From: CAKSNH01 sp964422725
GTDB lineage: Bacteria > Bacillota > Clostridia > UBA1381
Length of the DNA stretch: 29,034 bases
Direction of reading: 5' to 3'
NCBI GenBank assembly: GCA_964422725.1
Contig: CAYRCC010000024.1
Span: 1-29,034, forward strand
In this document: positions 6,870-15,722 of the stretch, piece by piece
Position numbering within the stretch: position 1 is the first letter of the stretch
Layout of the letters: each line of letters opens with the position of its first letter
Notes under the pieces: generated by a model
Database searches by the model: none
What the model was told of the DNA's origin: nothing
The model's input: only the letters and a program-made list of their open reading frames with translations
Program-made: the position numbers and the translations under genes

Positions 6870-8621
6870 TCAAACTTTCTCAACACCGCTGAACACGTAC
6901 CCGCGCGATGCGTCCATCGAAACCGTCGTGCCGGATTTCAAAATCTTAGTGGCATTTTTCGCGCCCGTAATTACCGGAATATCCAATGCCATACCGACAA
7001 CGGCGGCGTGATTATTTTTTCCCGGCTCTTCGCAAATGATTCCGGACGCTTTTTTCATAATATGCACCATCTCCGTCGACGATGCTTTTATTACTATAAT
7101 ATCACCGTCGGCAAAATTCTTTTCAAGCTCCTCTGCGCTGTTTGCCACACATACAGTAGCCGTTGCGCTGCTGTCCGTTACGCTTTCGCCGGTAACCAGT
7201 ATATGACCCACAAGATGAACCTTCATTATATTTGTAGTACCGCTCACACCGATAGGCGTTCCGCCGGTGATAACCACAAGCTCACCGTCTTTTACAAGAT
7301 TTGCATTCACCGCACACTCAACGGCATGGTCAAACAAATCATCTGTATTATCACGCATCTCGCTCATAATAGGAATTACTCCCCACGACAAATTGAGCTG
7401 TCTGCGTACTTTCTGACTTACCGTCGGAGCAATAATCGGACATAACGGTCTGAATTTCGACACCATTCTTGCCGTTCCGCCGGAATAAGTCAGCGCAATT
7501 ATTGCCGCGGCATTCAAATCGTGCGCTGTTGTACAGGTCGCGTGGCTCAGCGCATTTGTAACGTCCGTACGTATATCCATACGAATATTTTCGCTGCGCT
7601 TTACATAATCAATATCACGTTCGGTGCGCTCTGCAATCATAGCCATAGTCTTGACACTCTCTATCGGATATTTTCCGATTGCGGTTTCACCCGAAAGCAT
7701 TATCGCGCTTGTACCATCATAAATGGCATTTGCCACGTCTGTGGTTTCCGCTCTTGTAGGGCGCGGATTTCTTATCATCGAGTCAAGCATTTGCGTGGCT
7801 GTAATAACCTTTTTGCCGGCGCGGTATGTCTTTTTGATAAGCTCTTTTTGTATTACAGGCAAATCCTCAAGTGCGATTTCAACACCCATATCGCCGCGCG
7901 CAACCATTATGCCGTCGCTGACGCGCAGTATCTCATCAATATTTGCCACGCCCTCCGCATTTTCGATTTTTGCTATAATCTCTATATCGGTTCCGCCGTG
8001 CTTTTCCAAAATTGTGCGTACATCAAGAATATCCTGGTGTGTACGTACAAAAGATGCCGCGATAAAATCAACGTTGTTTTCGATTCCGAATATGATATCG
8101 TCAATATCCTTTTGACTCAAATACGGCATATTTATAGACACATTCGGAATATTCACGCTTTTTGAATTTGAAATCGAACCGCCGTTCTTAACCTCACACA
8201 CAATTTTATTGCTCTTTATGCTGACAGCCTCAAGCTCAATCAATCCGTCATCAATCAACAGCTTTGTTCCGGTACGAATATCGCTTGCAAGGTTTTTGTA
8301 AGTTACGCTTACCTGTGTTTCATCGCCCTCAACGTCATCTGTACAAAGCGTAAACCTGTCACCGGCTTTAAGCTCCACCTTACCGTTTTTGAATGTTTTT
8401 ATACGAATTTCAGGTCCCTTTGTATCAAGCAATATAGCAACCGGTAAATCAAGCTCTTCTCTCACTTTTGAAATTTTTTTAATTCTTTCCAACGCCTCCG
8501 GATGTGTACCGTGAGAAAAGTTAAGTCTTGCGACATTCATTCCCGCAAGCATAAGCTCCTTCAGTACCGCTTCGTCATCTGTAGCCGGCCCCATTGTACA
8601 TACTATTTTCGTTTTCCTCAT
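6870..8621 (-). CDS. pyk: Pyruvate kinase with C-terminal PEP-utilising extension
   Basis: Pyruvate kinase turns PEP and ADP into pyruvate and ATP, the last step of glycolysis. Visible motifs are ARLNFSHG (31-38), the active-site stretch IIAKIENAEGV, VARGDMGVE, and TQMLDSMIRNPRPTRAE. At 583 residues it is longer than the roughly 470-residue catalytic unit. The extra C-terminal domain resembles the PEP-utilising swivelling domain (SGIICEEPGKNNHAAVVGMA, then IPVITG) found in Bacillus-type pyruvate kinases, and its histidine is kept. The start is ATG at 8621, eight bases after GGAGG. The longer open frame to 8693 lacks family similarity. It lies 72 bases after pfkA and is probably co-transcribed. 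Confidence 0.97.
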   Translation of the reverse strand: MRKTKIVCTMGPATDDEAVLKELMLAGMNVARLNFSHGTHPEALERIKKISKVREELDLPVAILLDTKGPEIRIKTFKNGKVELKAGDRFTLCTDDVEGDETQVSVTYKNLASDIRTGTKLLIDDGLIELEAVSIKSNKIVCEVKNGGSISNSKSVNIPNVSINMPYLSQKDIDDIIFGIENNVDFIAASFVRTHQDILDVRTILEKHGGTDIEIIAKIENAEGVANIDEILRVSDGIMVARGDMGVEIALEDLPVIQKELIKKTYRAGKKVITATQMLDSMIRNPRPTRAETTDVANAIYDGTSAIMLSGETAIGKYPIESVKTMAMIAERTERDIDYVKRSENIRMDIRTDVTNALSHATCTTAHDLNAAAIIALTYSGGTARMVSKFRPLCPIIAPTVSQKVRRQLNLSWGVIPIMSEMRDNTDDLFDHAVECAVNANLVKDGELVVITGGTPIGVSGTTNIMKVHLVGHILVTGESVTDSSATATVCVANSAEELEKNFADGDIIVIKASSTEMVHIMKKASGIICEEPGKNNHAAVVGMALDIPVITGAKNATKILKSGTTVSMDASRGYVFSGVEKV

Positions 8622-8635
8622 ACGCTCTTCCTCCT

Positions 8636-8652
8636 TACCCTTAAAAAGGGTA
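8636..8652. promoter_or_regulatory. Small hairpin next to the pyk ribosome site
   Basis: TACCCTT (8636-8642) and AAGGGTA (8646-8652) form a perfect 7-bp stem with a 3-base loop. It ends one base short of the GGAGG of pyk, so it could influence translation of pyk relative to pfkA. It lacks a T run and is not a terminator. Confidence 0.35.
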
Positions 8653-8693
8653 CTAAGACATTCCTCAGCACCCCAAAATTTTAAATGTACCAA

Positions 8694-9671
8694 TCAAACA
8701 GACAGTTTTCTGGCAAGCTCAACCAACTCCATAGGAAGTACTTTCTTCATAGCTAAGCCTTCTTCTATGTCAATATCCACAATATCACTGCCCTGCACAC
8801 ATATTACACGGTTACTCTTGCCCTCAAGCAAAAGCTCTACCGCCTTTACACCCATCTGACTTGCCACAACTCTGTCGCGCACCGTAGGACTTCCGCCTCT
8901 TTGAATATGACCCAAAATCGTAGCTCTCGACTCTATACCCGTCTTTTCCTCGATTTCCTTAGCCATTTCAACAACTCCGCCCACGCCCTCGGCAACAATT
9001 ATAATGCTGTGTTTTTTGCCTCTTGATTTGCTTTCAAGAATAGGGCGCAGCACGTCTTGGTCAAAATCAAATTTTGTTTCCGGAATGAGAATAACCTCCG
9101 CACCGCAGGCAATACCGGCATTTACAGCTATATATCCGGCACCTCTTCCCATAACCTCAATCAATGAACATCTTTCGTGACTTGTGGCTGTGTCGCGGAT
9201 TTTATCGACAGCATCTATTACGGTATTGAGTGCGGTGTCATAACCTACCGTGTATTCACTGCAGTCAATATCGTTATCAATAGTACCGGGAATTGCAACG
9301 GTAGGCAGTCCCATCGCGCAAAGATCCTTTGCGCCTCTGAACGAACCGTCACCGCCTATTACCACCAAGCCGTCAAGACCGAATACCTTCGCAATCTCAA
9401 CCCCTCTTTTTACGCCCGCCGGATCTTTAAATTCAAGACATCTTGCTGTCTGTAAAATTGTGCCGCCGCGCTGAAGCGTTTCAGACACGCTACGTGCATT
9501 CATTTCTTCCATTTCGCCGTTTATAAGCCCGTTATAACCCTTTCTGACACCCATAACCTTAATGCCGTAATACGCACCGCTTCGTACAACCGCACGAATT
9601 GCGGCATTCATACCCGGTGCGTCACCGCCACTTGTTAATACACCGATTGTTCTGATCTTTTTATCCATCAC
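8694..9671 (-). CDS. pfkA: ATP-dependent 6-phosphofructokinase PfkA
   Basis: Phosphofructokinase I phosphorylates fructose 6-phosphate to fructose 1,6-bisphosphate. The sequence has GVLTSGGDAPGMNAAIRAVV at the N-terminus, GGDGS, the catalytic PGTIDNDI loop and EVMGRGAGYIA. The glycines in GGDGS and PGTIDND mark the ATP-using type; pyrophosphate-using enzymes carry GGDD and PKTIDND. The length of 325 residues is close to the bacterial norm of about 320. The start is GTG at 9671, with an in-frame ATG at 9668 as an equal alternative; GGAAG lies upstream. It is followed by pyk and preceded by a 65-residue gene, a common clostridial order. Confidence 0.97.
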   Translation of the reverse strand: MMDKKIRTIGVLTSGGDAPGMNAAIRAVVRSGAYYGIKVMGVRKGYNGLINGEMEEMNARSVSETLQRGGTILQTARCLEFKDPAGVKRGVEIAKVFGLDGLVVIGGDGSFRGAKDLCAMGLPTVAIPGTIDNDIDCSEYTVGYDTALNTVIDAVDKIRDTATSHERCSLIEVMGRGAGYIAVNAGIACGAEVILIPETKFDFDQDVLRPILESKSRGKKHSIIIVAEGVGGVVEMAKEIEEKTGIESRATILGHIQRGGSPTVRDRVVASQMGVKAVELLLEGKSNRVICVQGSDIVDIDIEEGLAMKKVLPMELVELARKLSV

Positions 9672-9712
9672 CTTATAATCTTCCTTTCAGATTCAAAATT
9701 AATCAAATTTAA

Positions 9713-9910
9713 TTACAATTCAGCATCAATTATAATATTGTGCGTTTGTTCGACTTCGGATTCAGGCACCAATACCTCATAACAGCAATCATCACTCTGC
9801 GCCTCTTTATTGACCGGACGCACCATAACCAAAATGTTCTGTTCCTCCAACAACTGCTGAAGACGCTCGACACTTTCCTTGTCCTGCGCCATATATACTA
9901 CTGTCCACAT
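9713..9910 (-). CDS. Small conserved protein between dnaE and pfkA (DUF2007-like)
   Basis: A 65-residue acidic protein with no signal peptide or membrane segment. It starts MWTVVYMAQDKESVERLQQL and ends with VLVPESEVEQTHNII. The pattern is strand, helix, strand (ILVMVRPV), strand (CCYEVLVP), helix, which resembles the DUF2007 (putative signal-transducing protein) fold. From memory, similar small proteins occur beside pfkA and dnaE in other Clostridia, so it is a real gene rather than a chance frame. The start is ATG at 9910, seven bases after GGAG. It lies 41 bases before pfkA on the same strand. A role in sensing or modulating glycolysis is only a guess from position. Confidence 0.75.
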   Translation of the reverse strand: MWTVVYMAQDKESVERLQQLLEEQNILVMVRPVNKEAQSDDCCYEVLVPESEVEQTHNIIIDAEL

Positions 9911-10036
9911 ATAAAATCTCCTATACTTTCTATAAATAAAGATAATTCAATCAAACCGCCTCACCCGTCAGGCTTATAATATCCGCACCGACGTTTAGTG
10001 ATTTAATTACAATGCAGCCGTTTGAAAAATCCACAC

Positions 10037-10114
10037 TTTCCTACATACCAAATCATTTTCCACATACCCATATATAATATCAGCTTTCGCAATATGTATA
10101 GGTATGTAAGGAAA
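10037..10114. repeat. Three copies of a TTTCC(T)ACATACC element
   Basis: Plus-strand copies are TTTCCTACATACC (10037-10049) and TTTCCACATACC (10057-10068), about 19 bases apart, or two helical turns. A third copy is inverted, GGTATGTAAGGAAA (10101-10114). The inverted copy can also pair with the first to make a stem with one bulged base. The spacing fits protein binding sites. The second copy sits just downstream of an extended -10 box (TG-A-TATTAT, 10079-10074, read on the minus strand). The same 11-base core recurs at 128-138. Confidence 0.6.
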
Positions 10115-10156
10115 TATATAGAAAATGTATACAATTTTCCATAATTATATGTTTAT

Positions 10157-10185
10157 ATAATATATCATTTTATACCAAATTGCAA
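10157..10185 (-). promoter_or_regulatory. Candidate promoter for the pfkA-pyk transcript
   Basis: TTGCAA (10185-10180), 17 bases, TATTAT (10162-10157). It would give a leader of about 240 bases through the repeated elements. The surroundings are so AT-rich that chance matches are likely. Confidence 0.35.
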
Positions 10186-10234
10186 TACCAAAACGCACAA
10201 AATTAATTATAATAGTTTTTGCTTTTTTTATTTA

Positions 10235-10258
10235 AAATTGACAATTTTATGTCAATTT
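10235..10258 (-). terminator. Weak hairpin over the dnaE stop codon
   Basis: AAATTGACA and TGTCAATTT form a 9-bp stem with the dnaE TAA in its loop. On the minus strand only four Ts follow before an A run, so termination would be weak at best. Confidence 0.3.
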
Positions 10259-13200
10259 CACACATTCATCGCCAAAAATACCGCATAATCTGCTAATGTT
10301 TTCCTCACTGTCATCAGCCCAATAACTCTCAGGCGCCTTTACTCGCCGTTCCGTATCGGCATAGTAAATTATAACGGGAGTAGTTCCCTTATGCTCCGCC
10401 AGTGCACGCACAACAAGCTGTTCGCTTTCGGCGGTCTGCGTAGGCAACTTAATCCACAATTTTTTTCTGTTTGAAAAAGCTCTTACAGTTTCCGCGAACG
10501 ACGATAAAAGCTTCACATCGTCCAACAGCACCTTAGGCTCTTCGTCCTCGCGTACACTCACCTTTCCGGCAATGCAAATTTCCGTTTCTTCCTTTAAAAT
10601 ATTGCCGAATTTCGCAAGCATCGACGAAAATACTATAACCTCAATACTTCCGTGCATATCCTCCAGCCGCAAAAAAGCCATTTGTGAATTATTTCGTGTG
10701 GTTTTGTTCTTGCGGTCTGCTATTATTCCGCACAGCCTTATTGTTTCTCCGTCTTTCACGCCGCCGTCAACCGCAATATAGTTACCGTCCTCGTCGCGCA
10801 CAACCGACGACATAATGTTTCCGATATTTGTACTTGAAATTTTCGGCAAAACATCGGCATACTCCTCCAGCGGGTGTCCGGACAAATACATACCTATCGT
10901 TTCTTTTTCCATTTTAAGGAGTCTTTTTTTGTCATACTCCGCAATATCGGGCAGACTGTTTTCATATGCAGCCTGTTCTTCTTCTTCACCGAACAGAGAA
11001 AGCTGACCGGCAATATTCTGACGTTTATCCCGACTCACACCGTCAATAATATCCTCATACGCTGTCAAAAGCTGTGAACGTTTTGCGCCTAGAGAATCAA
11101 AAGCACCGCACATTATAAGTCCCTCAACCGCGCGCTTATTCATTTCGTCACCTGCCATACGCACGCAAAAATCGGAAAAACTCTTATAATCACCGCCGCG
11201 CTTTCTTTCTTCAACTACCCTCAAAACAAAATTTTTACCTACGTTTTTTACCGCCGACAAACCAAAACGAATACCGTTTCCCTCCACCGCAAACGTATCG
11301 AAACTCTTATTTATATCCGGCGGCAACGGCGTTATTCCCATACTTTTGCAGTTCATAATATATTCGTTCACCTTGTCGGTATCATCAACCGACGATATAA
11401 GCGATGCCATATATTCAACAGGATAGAATGTTTTCAGGTATGCCGTCTGGTATGTAATCATAGCATACGCCGCCGCGTGTGATTTATTGAATGCATAATT
11501 TGCAAAATCACTTATTTCGTCAAATATGGCAATTGCCGTTTCTTCTTTAATGCCGTTTCGTATACAACCGGGAATCATTACACTTCCGTCGGCATTGTCG
11601 CACCCATATATAAAGTTCTGCCGCTCAACCTTCATTGCCTCGGCTTTCTTTTTGCTTATAACGCGCCGCAGCATATCCGCACTGCCGAGCGAGTAACCGG
11701 CAAGGTCGCGCACAATTTGAAGTACCTGCTCCTGATACACCATACAGCCGTATGTCACATTCAGTATACCCTCAAGCTTTGAATGTTTATACGTCACATT
11801 ATCGGGATTGTTTTTATTGCTTATATACCTCGGTATCTGATCCATCGGTCCCGGACGATACAGTGCTATACCGGCTATAATATCCTCAAATGAATCCGGA
11901 CGAAGTTCCTGCATAAAATTCTTCATTCCGACACTTTCCATCTGAAACACGCCGTCGGTGTTGCCGTCGGAAATAGTTTTATAGACCTCCGGCAAGTCCA
12001 AGCTTATATTATTTATGTCAATGTCAATATTTCTTGTCTTTTTAATAATTTTCACGGCATTTTCTATTACCGTAAGATTTCGCAGTCCCAAAAAGTCCAT
12101 TTTTAAAAGTCCAAGACTCTCAATCGTATCTTTTGGAAACTGTGTTGTAATACTGTCCGCCTCACTCTTTTTCTGCAGCGGCACGTATTCAACAATAGGT
12201 TCTCCGGTAATCACCACCGCCGCCGCGTGTGTCGACGAGTGGCGTGGCAAACCCTCAAGAGCTTTCGACGTATCAATCAGCTTTTTAATCTGCAAATCAC
12301 TATTGTACATTGCCGACAACTCGTCACTTATCTTCAAGGCCTTTTCAATGGTCATTTTAGGATCGAACGGTATCAGCTTTGCAACTCTGTCAACCTGTGC
12401 ATACGGCATATCCAGTGCTCTGCCGACATCGCGCACCGCCAGCTTTGCTTTCATCGTACCGAACGTAACAATCTGTGCCACTTTATCCGCGCCGTACTTT
12501 TCAACAACATAGTCAATAACCTTTCCCCTGCCCTCAGGACAAAAGTCAATATCAATATCCGGCATACTCACACGCTCCGGATTCAAAAAACGCTCAAATA
12601 TAAGGCTGTATCTTATCGGGTCCACACTCGTAATTTCAAGGCAATACGCAACTATACTCCCTGCCGCACTTCCTCTTCCCGGTCCTACCGCAACTCCGTT
12701 CTCGCGTGCAAACCGAATAAAATCCCACACTATAAGGAAATAATCCACAAACCCCATATTTTTAATTACACCAAGCTCATAGTCAAGCCGCTTTTTCAGC
12801 TCGTCAGTCACTGTGTATCTTTTTTCAAGTCCTGTATAACAAAGCTCTTTTAAATACCCAAATGCACTCTTGCCGTCCGGCACATCAAACGCCGGCAAAT
12901 GCCTCGACTCAAAATCAAATTCAACATGACATCTTGCCGCAATCTTTACGGTATTTGATATTGCGTCCTTTGCATACGAAAACAGTTCTTTCATCTCGTC
13001 CGGCGATTTTAAGTAAAACTCGTCGGTTTCAAATTTCATTCTGTCCTCGTCATTTACTTTTTTATCCATTTCAATGCACATTAAAACGTCCTGATACTGT
13101 GCATCTTCGCGTGTCAGATAATGTATATCGTTTGTTGCGACAAGTCCCAAATCCATTTCCTTCGCAAGACGTATAAGGTCGGGAATTATCTTTTTTTGTT

Positions 13201-13744
13201 CTGCTATTCTGTGGTCTTGAATTTCAATAAAGAAATTGTCTTTTCCGAATAGACCCTTATATTTTCCGGCAATTTTTTTCGCACTTTCGTAATCATTATT
13301 CAAGAGTGCTTTCGGAATTTCTCCGGCAAGACACGCCGACAAAGCTATTATACCTTCGCTATGCTCCGACAAAAGTTCAAAGTCAACACGCGGCTTGTAA
13401 TAGTAGCCGTCTATAAATGCTTTTGACACTATATAAATCAAATTTTTATAGCCCGTTTGATTTTCGGCAAGCAAAACCAAATGACTCGACTTGCTGTCAT
13501 ACTCGTGCTGCTTGTCAAACCTCGTTCTTGCCGCAACATATACCTCACAGCCGATAACCGGATTAATTCCCTTTGCTTTTGCGGCACGGTAAAAATCCGC
13601 CGCACCGTACATTACGCCGTGGTCGGTAATCGCAATTGCATCCATTCCAAGCTCTTTTGTGCGCTCCACCAGATTTCCTATACTGACCGCACCGTCAAGC
13701 AGGCTGTATTCGGTATGCGTATGCAAATGTACAAACTCTCCCAT
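10247..13744 (-). CDS. dnaE: DNA polymerase III alpha subunit DnaE
   Basis: A C-family replicative polymerase of 1165 residues. It starts with a PHP domain (H6, H8 and H10 in FVHLHTHTEYS; AITDHG at 38-43). The polymerase core follows, with GPGRGSAAGS (354-363) and the metal-binding aspartates in PDIDIDF (D398 and D400), then KMDFLGLRNL. The C-terminal part has a tandem helix-hairpin-helix region and an OB-fold segment (IRLCGIIADRK onward). There is no intact proofreading exonuclease insertion of the PolC type, so this is the DnaE class, which in Firmicutes works beside PolC. The start is ATG at 13744 with GAGGTG upstream. It lies 64 bases after whiA. Confidence 0.97.
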   Translation of the reverse strand: MGEFVHLHTHTEYSLLDGAVSIGNLVERTKELGMDAIAITDHGVMYGAADFYRAAKAKGINPVIGCEVYVAARTRFDKQHEYDSKSSHLVLLAENQTGYKNLIYIVSKAFIDGYYYKPRVDFELLSEHSEGIIALSACLAGEIPKALLNNDYESAKKIAGKYKGLFGKDNFFIEIQDHRIAEQKKIIPDLIRLAKEMDLGLVATNDIHYLTREDAQYQDVLMCIEMDKKVNDEDRMKFETDEFYLKSPDEMKELFSYAKDAISNTVKIAARCHVEFDFESRHLPAFDVPDGKSAFGYLKELCYTGLEKRYTVTDELKKRLDYELGVIKNMGFVDYFLIVWDFIRFARENGVAVGPGRGSAAGSIVAYCLEITSVDPIRYSLIFERFLNPERVSMPDIDIDFCPEGRGKVIDYVVEKYGADKVAQIVTFGTMKAKLAVRDVGRALDMPYAQVDRVAKLIPFDPKMTIEKALKISDELSAMYNSDLQIKKLIDTSKALEGLPRHSSTHAAAVVITGEPIVEYVPLQKKSEADSITTQFPKDTIESLGLLKMDFLGLRNLTVIENAVKIIKKTRNIDIDINNISLDLPEVYKTISDGNTDGVFQMESVGMKNFMQELRPDSFEDIIAGIALYRPGPMDQIPRYISNKNNPDNVTYKHSKLEGILNVTYGCMVYQEQVLQIVRDLAGYSLGSADMLRRVISKKKAEAMKVERQNFIYGCDNADGSVMIPGCIRNGIKEETAIAIFDEISDFANYAFNKSHAAAYAMITYQTAYLKTFYPVEYMASLISSVDDTDKVNEYIMNCKSMGITPLPPDINKSFDTFAVEGNGIRFGLSAVKNVGKNFVLRVVEERKRGGDYKSFSDFCVRMAGDEMNKRAVEGLIMCGAFDSLGAKRSQLLTAYEDIIDGVSRDKRQNIAGQLSLFGEEEEQAAYENSLPDIAEYDKKRLLKMEKETIGMYLSGHPLEEYADVLPKISSTNIGNIMSSVVRDEDGNYIAVDGGVKDGETIRLCGIIADRKNKTTRNNSQMAFLRLEDMHGSIEVIVFSSMLAKFGNILKEETEICIAGKVSVREDEEPKVLLDDVKLLSSFAETVRAFSNRKKLWIKLPTQTAESEQLVVRALAEHKGTTPVIIYYADTERRVKAPESYWADDSEENISRLCGIFGDECVKLT

Positions 13745-13808
13745 TATTTCACCTCAATTTCACGTTTGGCAAACAGCCGCAACGCCGCTCAAAACGTTTT
13801 CTCCGACT

Positions 13809-14693
13809 TTATGTATCGTTTTCCTCCAAATCGTCGGCAATCTCCATAATACGGTTTAACCTGTGATTCACTCCGGACTTGCCGAGCTTCATTCGCTCCG
13901 CAAGCTCCTTCAGACTTTCTTCCGGATACTCAAGGCGCACCTTAGCCATCTGAAACAGCGTATCCGGCAATTTTTCAAGACTCACTATTCTTTCAATCTT
14001 CCTTATCGCCTCTATCTGTTTCAGTGATGCCTTTATTACCTTATCCAGATTTGCGGTTTCGCAATTCACTTGACGGTTTACGCTGTTACGCATTTCACGC
14101 TCTATCTGAACGTTATAAATTTCAAACACTGCCGTTCCGGCTCCCATACCGCCCAAAACATCGGCAATTACCTCGCACTCTTTTATATAAGCGATATAAT
14201 TTCCTTTTCGGCATATGGTCTTTGCGTTATACCCCATACCGCTAAGCACACGGCAAAGCTTATCCGTTATACTCGCAATTTTGGACGAAAATTCCAAATG
14301 ATAACCCTTTTCCGGATTTGTAACCGAGCCGCCGCCCAAAAACGCACCTCTCACATACGCCGAACGACAGCAGTTTTTGACTTTTTTTTCTTCTTTTTCG
14401 TCAAGTGCAAACAGCCGTATTCCCTCGGCAATATTAAAAAGTACGGCGTTATCGCCTATTATAAAATTATATGTCAGCTCGTTTTTGGTATACTCTATTT
14501 CAATACCGAAACACTTTCTTATCAGCTCAATCGTTTTATCCGCAACACTCTCGTTCTCCGTAACAAGCTTCATTACGCCCTTTTTCAGTGTACCGGCAAA
14601 CTCAAATATTCCGCAAAGCTCCGCTCTGTCGCACTCATCACATTCATTTTCAATTACACACAGCTGTTTTTTTACATCAGCGGAAAACGACAC
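13809..14693 (-). CDS. whiA: DNA-binding protein WhiA
   Basis: WhiA, a sporulation- and division-linked DNA-binding protein conserved across Gram-positives, about 294 residues. The N-terminal part is a degenerate LAGLIDADG-endonuclease-like fold (GAFLGGGSVTNPEKGYHLEF is typical). The C-terminal part is a helix-turn-helix (RLEYPEESLKELAERMKLGK, then SGVNHRLNR). I place the start at a GTG at 14693, eight bases after GGGGG, giving MSFSADVKKQL, the usual family opening. The GTG at 14702 abuts the G run and leaves no spacer. It follows yvcK by 15 bases in the conserved rapZ-yvcK-whiA order. Confidence 0.95.
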   Translation of the reverse strand: MSFSADVKKQLCVIENECDECDRAELCGIFEFAGTLKKGVMKLVTENESVADKTIELIRKCFGIEIEYTKNELTYNFIIGDNAVLFNIAEGIRLFALDEKEEKKVKNCCRSAYVRGAFLGGGSVTNPEKGYHLEFSSKIASITDKLCRVLSGMGYNAKTICRKGNYIAYIKECEVIADVLGGMGAGTAVFEIYNVQIEREMRNSVNRQVNCETANLDKVIKASLKQIEAIRKIERIVSLEKLPDTLFQMAKVRLEYPEESLKELAERMKLGKSGVNHRLNRIMEIADDLEENDT

Positions 14694-14708
14694 CGCATAC
14701 ACCCCCGT

Positions 14709-15701
14709 TTACATCAAATTTTTCCCGCGCTCACTCCGTACATACCTGTATAATAACATTATAGCTCTTGCCAGTCTGCTGAAATTGTGCCTTATGTACT
14801 CATCTTCCACAAGTAAAAGATTTCCTTGTACCAGCTTTGTTTTTCCGGTAAATTTTTCAGCATCAATCTCTATCATATGTGCATTTTCTTCTGCATAATT
14901 CTCAATCAGCGACGACGGTATCTGCTCATTATTCGCTATAACAAAATCAATTATACCGTCATACGAATGTTTTTCTATGGCGCGGACGTGGTCGTACACC
15001 GTATATTCGTCCGTTTCACCCATCTGAGTCATAATGTTGCATACATATATTTTCGGCGCATCACTCTTTTTTATCGCCTCCACCACACCGTCAACCAGCA
15101 AATTGGGAATTATACTCGTATACAAGCTTCCCGGACCGAGCACTATAAGTTCTGCACTTTCAATAGCCTCAATCACCCCATTTGCCGGTTTCGGCGAACG
15201 CGGTGTCAAATATACTCTGTCAATATTTCCCGAAATATTGGCGCGGTGTCCTATATGCGACTCACCCTCAATGACTCTGCCGTCCTCCAAGATTGCGGAC
15301 AAACTCACATTTTCGGTAGTAACCGGCAACACCCGTCCCACAACCGCCAATACGTCGCTTACCTTTTTTACAGCCTCATCAAAGCTATCGGATATCCCGT
15401 TCATCGCCGCCAAAAATAAATTTCCGAAAGAATGTCCCGCAAGTGCACCCTCGGTAAACCGATATGTAAGAAGCTGTTTCATTATCGGCTCTGTGTCCGC
15501 CAATGCCAATATACAGTTTCGTATATCCCCCGGCGGCAATATGCCCAAATCCTGTCTTAGCATACCGCTGGAACCGCCATCATCGGCAACCGTCACTATT
15601 GCGGTAAGTCTTTGGGTGTACGATTTGAGTCCGCGCAGCATCGTCGAAAGTCCCGTACCGCCTCCAACAGCAACTATCCGTACATCTCTGTTTTTATACA
15701 C
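14709..15701 (-). CDS. yvcK: YvcK/GlmR-family (CofD-like) protein
   Basis: A 330-residue protein of the YvcK (gluconeogenesis factor, also GlmR) family, with the nucleotide-sugar-binding loop AVGGGTGLSTMLRGLK, VADDGGSSG and LGILPPGDIRNC near the N-terminus, and LGPGSLYTSIIPNLLV in the middle. In Bacillus the homologue binds UDP-GlcNAc and directs carbon into cell-wall precursors, and is needed for growth on gluconeogenic carbon. The fold resembles CofD, but this branch lacks the F420 role. The start is GTG at 15701, eight bases after AGGAG. It lies 21 bases after rapZ and 15 before whiA. Confidence 0.95.
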   Translation of the reverse strand: MYKNRDVRIVAVGGGTGLSTMLRGLKSYTQRLTAIVTVADDGGSSGMLRQDLGILPPGDIRNCILALADTEPIMKQLLTYRFTEGALAGHSFGNLFLAAMNGISDSFDEAVKKVSDVLAVVGRVLPVTTENVSLSAILEDGRVIEGESHIGHRANISGNIDRVYLTPRSPKPANGVIEAIESAELIVLGPGSLYTSIIPNLLVDGVVEAIKKSDAPKIYVCNIMTQMGETDEYTVYDHVRAIEKHSYDGIIDFVIANNEQIPSSLIENYAEENAHMIEIDAEKFTGKTKLVQGNLLLVEDEYIRHNFSRLARAIMLLYRYVRSERGKNLM

Positions 15702-15722
15702 AAAATCAACTCCTGTGCCGCA

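Larger units (their letters stand above)
9911..10246. other. 336-base AT-rich spacer with repeats, no gene seen
   Basis: No open frame or RNA gene is recognised. On the minus strand it would form a long leader for the 65-residue gene, pfkA and pyk. It holds two candidate promoters (10157-10185 and an extended -10 at 10074-10079) and three copies of a TTTCC(T)ACATACC element, described separately. The part from 9911 to about 10036 shows nothing I can name apart from the ribosome site of the small gene. Confidence 0.7.

Noticed and set aside
6780..7445. 221-codon plus-strand frame
   Set aside because: It is opposite pyk and the thioesterase gene, with no ribosome site or recognisable protein.
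10081..10200. Many TATA-like boxes taken as separate promoters
   Set aside because: The stretch is so AT-rich that -10-like words occur by chance; only those with a spaced -35 or an extended -10 were kept, at low confidence.
12227..12853. 208-codon plus-strand frame inside dnaE
   Set aside because: Antisense shadow of the polymerase core; composition is unlike a protein.
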